A DNA stretch of 64,000 nt, taken from the NCBI GenBank assembly GCA_002412885.1, contig DHVX01000055.1, positions 124,001 through 188,000 on the forward strand. The letters are read 5' to 3'. The DNA comes from Bacteroidales bacterium UBA5197. GTDB taxonomy: Bacteria; Bacteroidota; Bacteroidia; Bacteroidales; Lentimicrobiaceae. The position numbers and the translations under genes are program-made. Below are positions 45,686-53,015 of this stretch, piece after piece. Within the stretch, counting starts at the first letter, position 1. Each line of letters starts with the position of its first letter. The notes beneath the pieces were generated by a model. The model had not been told where the DNA came from. It saw nothing but the letters and a program-made list of their open reading frames with translations, and did not search any database.

Positions 45686-45718
45686 AGTGAAAAGTGAAGA
45701 GTGAAAAATGAAGAGTGA
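45683..45718. repeat. Heptamer array starting at the lrp stop codon
   Basis: Five in-phase heptamers, AAAGTGA, AAAGTGA, AGAGTGA, AAAATGA, AGAGTGA (45684-45718). The first overlaps the TAA stop of the Lrp gene (45683-45685). Confidence 0.75.
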
Positions 45719-45765
45719 AATACTAATTAAAAATCAATACCAGGAACTGAGTAGATTTCCAAAAA

Positions 45766-46752
45766 CTATTTGTCTTTTTCTGAATCCTTGCCGACTTTGT
45801 AAGACAAAACAAATTCAAAATAATCAAAATCCGGATGATCGCCAGAAACCTTATCAGAAAAATGATTCGGTGCTACAGATGCCCCAATTCGGAATTTTCC
45901 AGTAATATCAACCCCTGCAGAAACATGTAATCCGGTTGGAAACATCCATCTTGACATGTGATCATACTTATCATTACTTTTATTGTGGACATAAGCATAA
46001 CCCAACCAGAATTTGTCTAAAAAACTGGTAGTAAGATTTAAATTGTAAAGAGGAGAATAACTCCTGGTCCCCTCATAATTTGATTCACTATTAGGATAAA
46101 AAACTGCATAAATTCCCGGTGTAATGCCAAATCTCGGCCCGATCATAAACTTATAAGAAGAAAAAGCATTTACCACGGGGGAATTAAAAATATTGGGTTC
46201 TCTTACAATGTTGCCATCTCTGAATCTAATTCCAACACTCACTCCTAAATCGAAGTTCTTGTAATTATATGCAACACCTGGCACATAAAACAGCCTTGAG
46301 AAGTTGGCCCCATTGAGATGACTGATATTTGAAAATATCATTCCTACATAAATGCCAGCCCCGATTACCCCAGCATCATGGAGGTCGAAATGATAAGAAT
46401 AACTAATTCCGGCAACATGTTGAGACCAGTAATTTTCAATCTGCTCATATGAATAAGAAACGCCTACCCCTCCTTCCATTGCAGGTGAATTTTTCTCAAA
46501 AGACACTGATGCTGACTTAATTTCAGGAGTATAACCAAGTTTCGGATAGTATTTAGCATTCAGGGTAGCTAATGTTTTTTGATGCAATCCGGTTGCACCG
46601 GGATTAAAAACAGAAATGGTATTTCTGTACATAACATAGTTTGAAGATTCCTGACCCAAGCCCGGTAAATAAGTAAACACAATAATCAGAATAAAGGATA
46701 GCCTGAGTTTTGCTGGAAAATTAGCGACCAATTGATTTCTTAGAGTTTGCAT
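45766..46752 (-). CDS. PorP/SprF family type IX secretion membrane protein (paralog 1)
   Basis: A 328-residue outer-membrane beta-barrel of the PorP/SprF family. A signal peptide (about 15-34) is followed by the typical start of mature members: SNYVMYRNTISVFNPGATGL, in which the NP-A-TG motif is diagnostic. Members anchor or assist export of particular T9SS substrates such as gliding adhesins. The paralog at 46865-47830 lies 112 nt upstream on the same strand. No T9SS core genes (gldKLMN, sov/porV) are in the window, so these are probably accessory copies. Confidence 0.87.
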   Translation of the reverse strand: MQTLRNQLVANFPAKLRLSFILIIVFTYLPGLGQESSNYVMYRNTISVFNPGATGLHQKTLATLNAKYYPKLGYTPEIKSASVSFEKNSPAMEGGVGVSYSYEQIENYWSQHVAGISYSYHFDLHDAGVIGAGIYVGMIFSNISHLNGANFSRLFYVPGVAYNYKNFDLGVSVGIRFRDGNIVREPNIFNSPVVNAFSSYKFMIGPRFGITPGIYAVFYPNSESNYEGTRSYSPLYNLNLTTSFLDKFWLGYAYVHNKSNDKYDHMSRWMFPTGLHVSAGVDITGKFRIGASVAPNHFSDKVSGDHPDFDYFEFVLSYKVGKDSEKDK

Positions 46753-46864
46753 AATTTTGGAAATGAGGTTTAGAAGAATAATTGTATGATTTTGGGTTTA
46801 TTTACATTGAGACTTTTGACAGGTGGATCACATCATTTATCCTTGCGATAGCTCATCTTCAAAA

Positions 46865-47830
46865 CTAATTAAGAATTAATGCCAGCACCAGCTCATGATA
46901 ATCAACAGACCATCCAACATTGTCAGAATTCCGGCTTTGTGTATAACCAATTCTGTACTTTCCATGAATATCAATACCTGCGCTAAAGTATAGTGAACTG
47001 TCTTTCCGCTTAACCCGATATAATGTTGAAAAAGTACCTGCTGCCCAGAATCTTTGTTTGTAGTCAAACATTAACTTATAATCGGTTTTGAGCATTTCAT
47101 CAGAAAATGCTACAACATAAACTGAAGGAATTAAGGTATGTTTGCCCTTAAGCTTCACATCAAATGAAGCATTGATATTTAATGCATAACCCTGTTTGTT
47201 GAAAAATAAGGAAGGTTTTTTCTTCGCAGGAATAGGGTACATCTCCCCAATTCCAATCCCAAAATTTAAATTCCGTAACTTATAAGCCAGACCAAGATTT
47301 AAATAAGTTTTCGCCCCGGTTGTGTCAATGATAATGTGATGATCCCCAAAAGCAAGAGTTAAATCTTCATAAGTTCTGTAAATGCGTCCTGCCGAGATGC
47401 CAATACCCAAAATCCCGTAGTCATTCAGGTAAAGATGATATGCATAATTCACTGCCAAAGTGAAGTCAATTAAGTTCGTTAGTTGATATAAAAGATTTCC
47501 GTTTTCATATGAAACATTGACTCCAATCCCACTTGATAGCTTTTCCAGCTTTTGTTCATAAATCAAGGTTTCTGTATTAAAAAAGTACAAACTATTTTTA
47601 TTCGGAAAATTAGAGCTTAATGAAGCAAAATATTTACTCTGAAGCCCGGTGTAACCCGGATTAAAAGCAGAATAACTGTTTTGGTACATAATGTATTTTG
47701 AAGATTCCTGTGCTTTGCTATCCTGGAAGGGAAGCAGGAAAAGGAATAACAGAAATGCTTCAATACCCAGTGCAAATTTTCCACTTTTGTTGTTTTTGGA
47801 AACTCCGGGATTCCTTCTATCTGAATTCAT
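46865..47830 (-). CDS. PorP/SprF family type IX secretion membrane protein (paralog 2)
   Basis: A 321-residue protein of the same family as its downstream neighbour, with the parallel motif SKYIMYQNSYSAFNPGYTGL after a signal peptide (about residues 20-41). The barrel strands align along the whole length, but side chains have diverged considerably, so the duplication is not recent. Whether the two pair with different cargo is not known; a T9SS-targeted protein (48362-49630) is encoded divergently 531 bp away and is a candidate. Confidence 0.86.
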   Translation of the reverse strand: MNSDRRNPGVSKNNKSGKFALGIEAFLLFLFLLPFQDSKAQESSKYIMYQNSYSAFNPGYTGLQSKYFASLSSNFPNKNSLYFFNTETLIYEQKLEKLSSGIGVNVSYENGNLLYQLTNLIDFTLAVNYAYHLYLNDYGILGIGISAGRIYRTYEDLTLAFGDHHIIIDTTGAKTYLNLGLAYKLRNLNFGIGIGEMYPIPAKKKPSLFFNKQGYALNINASFDVKLKGKHTLIPSVYVVAFSDEMLKTDYKLMFDYKQRFWAAGTFSTLYRVKRKDSSLYFSAGIDIHGKYRIGYTQSRNSDNVGWSVDYHELVLALILN

Positions 47831-48361
47831 AAAATTTCTTAATTATTTAAGGATAATTAATTATTGAATCGGACTGTTTTTACAAAAAATGATAAAGTTG
47901 AATACCTGGCAAAAATATGTTATTGAAAAATAAATTGCAACTAATCTGGAAATGTTTGTTTCACTTGCTTTGCCCGGCTGGCTGCATCTGCATTGCCACT
48001 TCGAATACGTTCATTATTAAACTGTAAGATGAGCATATTGAAACTGCAAAATGCCTGATAATTGCAAATTATCCTTTGTTCCGAGCGGCATTGCAACCGA
48101 CCGAAGGGAGCCCTCCAAAGGCGGGCAGGCTCAGCGAAGCTAAATGCCATCAGCGCTGGTGTTATTACAAATGCTGCTCATCGGAGCAGGTAAAGCAAGT
48201 AGTGCAGAAAATCTAAAAATCCGCAGCTTAAGATTTCAGATTTAAATTTAAACAAAAAAGTTATATTTTTATTCTCGGAATTATATAAATTAGCAAGTTC
48301 AAAGTCTTAAAAATCCTTTCCCGTTTTAAATTCTGGAAATTCAATTTGCAAAATAACTATT
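47831..48361. other. 531-bp gene-free region between PorP/SprF paralog 2 and a T9SS cargo gene
   Basis: I find no convincing gene. It holds the second copy of the hairpin repeat (48086-48148) and an unusually GC-rich patch (about 48080-48180) in an otherwise A+T-rich gap; an open frame on the minus strand at 47941-48150 is built from the repeat and does not look coding. No TAnnTTTG element was seen in front of the 48362 gene. Confidence 0.5.
48086..48148. repeat. Hairpin repeat element, copy 2
   Basis: GGCATT (48087-48092) pairs with AATGCC (48143-48148), and the 3' side contains GCTCAGCGAAGCTAAAT (48129-48145), identical to 9757-9773. Relative to copy 1 the A-T pair at the third stem position becomes C-G, a compensatory change. 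Confidence 0.5.
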
Positions 48362-49630
48362 ATGAAAAGATTATTCTTCAACCTTGTTTTGCTATTCATT
48401 GTTGATTCAGCTATGGCACAGTGGAATATGGTTTATGAACTTGTACCATCATCTCCTTATAATGAGCACTTTGGTAAACTCTGCTTCCTTTCTTCTGAAA
48501 ATGCATTCTTTATGACAAGCTGGAATGGCATTCACGCGGCCGGGTATTCAATAAAAAGCACCAGTGATGGATTTAATACTGTTCGAAAGGTTTTCGAAGA
48601 AGGTGGAAATTATGATGAGATGCATTGCACGGATTTTTTCTTTATCAATGAAAACATCGGATACAAACTAAGCGGTTATGGCCCATTTGCAAGTGCTGTG
48701 AAAACGATTGACGGTGGAAGGCACTGGACAAATGTTCCAAATAATGTTTATCTTCACCTTTCTCTAAAATTGTTCTACCTGAATGAAAATTTTGGCTACT
48801 ATTTGCTTGCACAAAATGATTTATACCGAAATTTTGAGGTTATTGCTTCCGATAGCGGAAGTTGTACTACATATCCCGTATCTGACAGTTATATCTTACC
48901 TTCTGAATTTATTTTCACCAATGATTCAACCGGTTATATTCTCTGCAAGGATACTTCCCAGAACTACATATGCCTGCAATCCACCGATTCAGCTAAAACA
49001 TGGAACGAGGTTCTGAACAGTGCATCTAACAAAATGCAGGGGATGCACTTTCCTTCGTCGCAGGTCGGATATATTATAACCCAAAACGGAACCATTTACC
49101 GAACCGAAGATGGTGGCCATAACTGGAATGCCTCGCCCACAAATGCAACCGGGCAGTTAACCTCGGTTTATTTCGTAGATGAAACCAATGGTTATATTGC
49201 CGGAATGAATGGATTGCTTATGCATACAATCAATGGAGGTCAGACCTGGACAACAGAAAACACCGGCATCACTGAAAACATTAAACAGTTATATTTCTCA
49301 GATAGTGGCGTTGGGTATATCAGGACTGAATCTGCAAAATTGTTTAAAAACGGCACCAATGGAGTTGAGAATCCTGAAGTAACCGATGAGGAGAGTGATT
49401 GTATCGGAATTTATCCGAATCCTGCAAAAGACAAGCTTACATTCAGCATCTGCACCCCTAACCAGATAGTTTCCGCCTGGATTATCTCCAATCAGGGAAC
49501 TATAATTACACAATGGAATATGCTCAGCAATAAAAGCCAGCTTGATGTCAGCCAGCTTAAACCCGGCGTTTACCTTTTACAGGTAGAAATCAACAACACC
49601 ACACTTACCAAGCGCTTTATCAAGGAATAA
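48362..49630 (+). CDS. T9SS-targeted photosynthesis-system-II-assembly-factor-like (YCF48/BNR) beta-propeller protein
   Basis: A 422-residue secreted protein. A signal peptide (about 1-19, ending AMAQ) is followed by BNR/YCF48-type propeller repeats, seen as spaced TxDGGxxW elements (TIDGGRHWTNV, TEDGGHNWNAS, TINGGQTWTTE). The last 80 residues are a T9SS type A sorting domain: IYPNPAKDKLTF, then LDVSQLKPGVYLLQVEINN and a basic KRFIKE end, which directs export by the Por secretion system and removal of the domain. The role of the propeller is unknown. It has no close operon partner. Confidence 0.87.
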   Translation: MKRLFFNLVLLFIVDSAMAQWNMVYELVPSSPYNEHFGKLCFLSSENAFFMTSWNGIHAAGYSIKSTSDGFNTVRKVFEEGGNYDEMHCTDFFFINENIGYKLSGYGPFASAVKTIDGGRHWTNVPNNVYLHLSLKLFYLNENFGYYLLAQNDLYRNFEVIASDSGSCTTYPVSDSYILPSEFIFTNDSTGYILCKDTSQNYICLQSTDSAKTWNEVLNSASNKMQGMHFPSSQVGYIITQNGTIYRTEDGGHNWNASPTNATGQLTSVYFVDETNGYIAGMNGLLMHTINGGQTWTTENTGITENIKQLYFSDSGVGYIRTESAKLFKNGTNGVENPEVTDEESDCIGIYPNPAKDKLTFSICTPNQIVSAWIISNQGTIITQWNMLSNKSQLDVSQLKPGVYLLQVEINNTTLTKRFIKE

Positions 49631-49696
49631 GTAATATTGAATCTTCAATTCACTAATGCAATCCCCACTCCCCCCTAAAACAAATCCCTTTACTGC

Positions 49697-49726
49697 TTGT
49701 TGAAGCCGTGTAAATTCTTAATTTTG
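49697..49726 (+). promoter_or_regulatory. Promoter of lpdA
   Basis: TTG (49697-49699), 19-nt spacer and TAATTTTG (49719-49726), 27 nt before the ATG. Confidence 0.65.
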
Positions 49727-49753
49727 CAAATCATAATATTAAATTGATTCACT

Positions 49754-51145
49754 ATGAATTACGATGTAATTGTAATCGGCTCAGGTCCTGGCGGTTATGT
49801 AGCTGCCATTAGGGCTTCACAGTCAGGTATGAAAGTTGGCGTGGTTGAACGCACCGAGTTGGGCGGCATCTGCCTTAACTGGGGATGTATTCCTACCAAA
49901 GCCCTTTTGAAAAGCGCTCAGGTTTATGAATATGCGAAACATGCAGCCGATTATGGTGTTGGAATAAGTGGCGAAATTACCGCCGATTTTGATGCTATGG
50001 TTAAACGCAGCCGCGGTGTTGCCGATGGCATGAGCAAAGGCATTCAATTTCTTTTCAAGAAAAATAAAATTGATCATATTGCCGGTTCCGGAAAGCTGAA
50101 ATCCGGCAAAACTGTTGAAGTTACTGATTCAGAAGGGAAAAAAACCGACTATCAGGCAGCACATATTATTCTGGCAACCGGTGCCCGTTCACGCGAATTG
50201 CCAAATCTGAAACAGGATGGCAAAAAAATCATAGGCTACCGCGAAGCAATGACGCTTCCTGAAAAACCAGAAAGCATGGTTGTGGTGGGTTCTGGCGCGA
50301 TAGGTTCAGAATTTGCTTACTTCTACAACGCCATCGGAACCAAAGTAACTCTGGTAGAATTTATGCCAAACATTGTTCCGGTTGAAGACGAGGAAGTTTC
50401 AAAACAACTTGAACGCAGTTTCAAGAAATCGGGCATGAAAGTTATGACTTCTTCTACTGTTGAAGCGGTTGACACAAAAGGCAAACTTTGCAAGGTGACT
50501 GTTAAAACCAAAAAAGGCGAAGAAATTATTGAAGCTGAAATTGTACTTTCTGCAGTAGGCATTGCTGCCAACATCGAAGGTATCGGACTTGAAGAAACCG
50601 GCGTTAAAACCGAAAAGGGCAAAGTTGTGGTTGATGAATACTACCGCACAAATATTGACGGAGTTTACGCAATTGGCGATATCGTTCATGGTCCCGCACT
50701 TGCACATATGGCATCACACGAAGGCATTCTCTGTATAGAGAAGATTGCCGGAAAACATGTAGAGCCCATCAATTATGGAAATATCCCCGGATGTACTTAC
50801 ACCCATCCCGAAATTGCTTCGGTGGGTATGACCGAAAAAGCTGCCCGTGAAGCCGGATACGAAATCAAAGTTGGCAAATTCCCATTCTCTGCCTCAGGGA
50901 GAGCAAGTGCATCTGGCGCTAAAGATGGTTTTGTAAAGGTAATTTTTGATGCTAAATACGGCGAATGGCTGGGTGCTCACATGATCGGTGAAAATGTCAC
51001 TGAAATGATTGCAGAAGTAGTTGTTGCCCGAAAACTTGAAACTACCGGTGAGGAAATTATCAAATCGGTTCATCCGCATCCTACTATGTCAGAAGCAATT
51101 ATGGAAGCAGTCGCCGCGGCTTATGATGAGGTGATTCATCTGTAA
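49754..51145 (+). CDS. lpdA: Dihydrolipoyl dehydrogenase
   Basis: A 463-residue FAD disulfide reductase, the E3 component of 2-oxoacid dehydrogenase or glycine-cleavage complexes. It has the N-terminal FAD loop GSGPGGYVAAIRA, the redox disulfide in GGICLNWGCIPTKALL, the NAD-binding loop GSGAIGSEFAYF, the second FAD motif YAIGDIV, and the catalytic His-Glu pair in HPHPTMSEAIMEA. W in the redox loop (where many E3s have V or Y) is a minor variation. No E1 or E2 gene adjoins it, so the partner complex is elsewhere. Its stop codon is the first three bases of a long heptamer array. Confidence 0.94.
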   Translation: MNYDVIVIGSGPGGYVAAIRASQSGMKVGVVERTELGGICLNWGCIPTKALLKSAQVYEYAKHAADYGVGISGEITADFDAMVKRSRGVADGMSKGIQFLFKKNKIDHIAGSGKLKSGKTVEVTDSEGKKTDYQAAHIILATGARSRELPNLKQDGKKIIGYREAMTLPEKPESMVVVGSGAIGSEFAYFYNAIGTKVTLVEFMPNIVPVEDEEVSKQLERSFKKSGMKVMTSSTVEAVDTKGKLCKVTVKTKKGEEIIEAEIVLSAVGIAANIEGIGLEETGVKTEKGKVVVDEYYRTNIDGVYAIGDIVHGPALAHMASHEGILCIEKIAGKHVEPINYGNIPGCTYTHPEIASVGMTEKAAREAGYEIKVGKFPFSASGRASASGAKDGFVKVIFDAKYGEWLGAHMIGENVTEMIAEVVVARKLETTGEEIIKSVHPHPTMSEAIMEAVAAAYDEVIHL

Positions 51146-51219
51146 TTTCTAATTTCTAATTTCCAAACCCGACCTCCGACCTCTGACTTCCGACCTCCGA
51201 CCTCTGATCTCCTACCTCC
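51143..51219. repeat. Eleven-unit in-phase heptamer array after lpdA
   Basis: Starting on the lpdA stop codon, the sequence reads as 11 successive heptamers without a phase break: TAATTTC three times, CAAACCC, GACCTCC, GACCTCT, GACTTCC, GACCTCC, GACCTCT, GATCTCC, TACCTCC. The unit GACCTCT is the exact reverse complement of AGAGGTC at 42454-42474. Confidence 0.85.
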
Positions 51220-51250
51220 CAATAAACAAATAACCCTGCAAAACAATACC

Positions 51251-51793
51251 ATGGAAATAGTCCCCACTGAAATACCCGATGTACTGATTATTAAACCTCA
51301 GGTTTTTTCCGATGAACGGGGATATTTTTTCGAATCGTACAATAAGGAGAAGTTTATTGCTGCAGGCATTGATGTAAATTTTGTTCAGGACAATGAGAGT
51401 AAATCAATGAAAGGGGTGCTTCGCGGATTACATTTCCAGAAACCTCCGTTTGCACAGGGAAAACTTGTAAGGGTGATGCAGGGCGCTGTGCTTGATGTAG
51501 CGGTTGATCTGAGAAAAGATTCTCCGTGGTATGGCAAATGGGCAGCCATTGAACTTACCGAACACAACAAATGGATGTACTGGATTCCACCAGGATTTGC
51601 ACATGGATTTCTGACTCTTGAGGACAATACGGTTTTCTTTTACAAATGCACCAACGTTTTCAACAAACACTCCGAAGGCAGTGTTCGCTGGGACGATCCT
51701 GATCTGAACATCAAATGGGGAAATGAATCCCCGATTTTATCTGCCAAGGATCAGATTTCTCCATTCTTCAAGGAACTGGATAGAATTTTTTAA
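51251..51793 (+). CDS. rfbC: dTDP-4-dehydrorhamnose 3,5-epimerase
   Basis: A 180-residue cupin epimerase in dTDP-L-rhamnose synthesis. Catalytic histidine is in GVLRGLHFQ (H61), the substrate arginine region and VDLRKDSPWYGKW follow, and the end of the active site is seen in MYWIPPGFAHGF. The length is right for RfbC/RmlC. The other rhamnose genes (rfbA, B, D) are not nearby, so it stands as an isolated copy. Its start lies 31 nt after the heptamer array, and no clear own promoter was seen. Confidence 0.94.
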   Translation: MEIVPTEIPDVLIIKPQVFSDERGYFFESYNKEKFIAAGIDVNFVQDNESKSMKGVLRGLHFQKPPFAQGKLVRVMQGAVLDVAVDLRKDSPWYGKWAAIELTEHNKWMYWIPPGFAHGFLTLEDNTVFFYKCTNVFNKHSEGSVRWDDPDLNIKWGNESPILSAKDQISPFFKELDRIF

Positions 51794-51850
51794 GCAAACA
51801 ATGATTTTCTGATTTAGATACGAAACTCAGCTTTGAGCCGTTAGTCATTA

Positions 51851-51926
51851 CAGAACAATTTTATGATCCAAGGCAAGTACTGAATATTTAAACGCTTGCT
51901 ATTCATTGAGTTAACTGATTGTTCTG
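51851..51926. repeat. Inverted repeat upstream of the lytic transglycosylase
   Basis: CAGAACAAT (51851-51859) and ATTGTTCTG (51918-51926) are perfect 9-bp complements separated by 58 nt in the 190-bp gap before the gene. No typical terminator T-tract is present. Confidence 0.35.
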
Positions 51927-51983
51927 AAACCATAAAGAAATCGCCCGTATCAATCAAACCACTGTCAATTTACATTTCGTCGC

Positions 51984-53015
51984 ATGAAAAAACCCGTCAT
52001 TTTATACCTGAGCCTTTCATTTATTTTCATATCAATTCTCTTGATTGCCTTTTTGCGATTTACCGATAACAAGCAGGATCGTGAGAAACAATACCGTGAA
52101 AAATTTTCGGCTCACACGTTTGCTTTGAGTGTTCAGATTCCTGAAAAAATTGATTTTGCAGGTGAAGATGTGCCATTGGACCTTTATTATGTACGTGAAG
52201 GACTCGACCGTGAATTGCTGGTAAATACATACTGGCACTCCAATACCATTTTATTGTTGAAGCGGGCTGGCAGATATTTTCCCATGATTGAACCCATCCT
52301 GAAAAAGAACGGTATTCCGGATGATTTTAAGTATCTCGCATTGATTGAAAGCGGTTTGATGAATGTGGTTTCACCAGCAAATGCCGCAGGTTTCTGGCAA
52401 TTTCTCGACAAAACAGGACGTGAATTTGGCCTGGAAGTTACCGATCAGGTTGACGAACGATATCATTACAGCAGATCAACTGAAGCTGCATGCAAGTACA
52501 TCAGAGATGCCTATAAAAAGTACAACAACTGGTCGCTGGCAGCGGCAGCATACAATGCAGGCCAGGGTCGCATCAGCCGCGAAACCGAAAAACAGTTTGT
52601 CGATAACTATTATGATCTTCACCTCAATCAGGAAACATCAAGATATCTTTACAGAATTCTGGCTTTGAAGCTAATTTATGAAAACCCTGCTGACTATGGT
52701 TTTTATCTTAGAAACAAGGATCTGTATCCACCCATTCCGACCCAATCTTTTAAAATAGACACCAGTATCACGAATCTGATTAAATTTGCAAACGATAATG
52801 AAGTGCCTTATAAGGTGCTCAAGGAATTTAATCCATGGCTCAGAACAGATCAGCTGAAAGTTGCGCCCGGCAAGTCATATACAATTGAATTGCCAAAGAA
52901 AAAGCATCTCAGGTACAGCCAGTTGCAAGCTGATTTAAAAGACGCTCATGCAATTTTTAATTTTAAGGATACCACTTCGGGGCTTAAAAAAGATATCGGG
53001 GAACAAAAAGAATGA
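51984..53015 (+). CDS. Lytic transglycosylase (MltD-like, GH23)
   Basis: A 343-residue murein lytic transglycosylase. It has an uncleaved or weakly cleaved membrane anchor (about 4-25), an SLT domain with the catalytic glutamate in LALIESGLMN (E122), followed by the GH23 motifs ANAAGFWQF and AAAAYNAGQGRI. The C-terminal part (about 255-320) resembles a LysM-like glycan-binding domain (ITNLIKFANDNEVPYKVLKEFNP). It should cleave peptidoglycan with 1,6-anhydro product. Its TGA stop overlaps the uvrA start (ATGA), so the two are coupled. Confidence 0.9.
   Translation: MKKPVILYLSLSFIFISILLIAFLRFTDNKQDREKQYREKFSAHTFALSVQIPEKIDFAGEDVPLDLYYVREGLDRELLVNTYWHSNTILLLKRAGRYFPMIEPILKKNGIPDDFKYLALIESGLMNVVSPANAAGFWQFLDKTGREFGLEVTDQVDERYHYSRSTEAACKYIRDAYKKYNNWSLAAAAYNAGQGRISRETEKQFVDNYYDLHLNQETSRYLYRILALKLIYENPADYGFYLRNKDLYPPIPTQSFKIDTSITNLIKFANDNEVPYKVLKEFNPWLRTDQLKVAPGKSYTIELPKKKHLRYSQLQADLKDAHAIFNFKDTTSGLKKDIGEQKE

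Noticed and set aside
47941..48150. Small protein of 69 residues on the minus strand
   Set aside because: The open frame is mostly the hairpin repeat; no promoter, start context or recognisable motif supports it.
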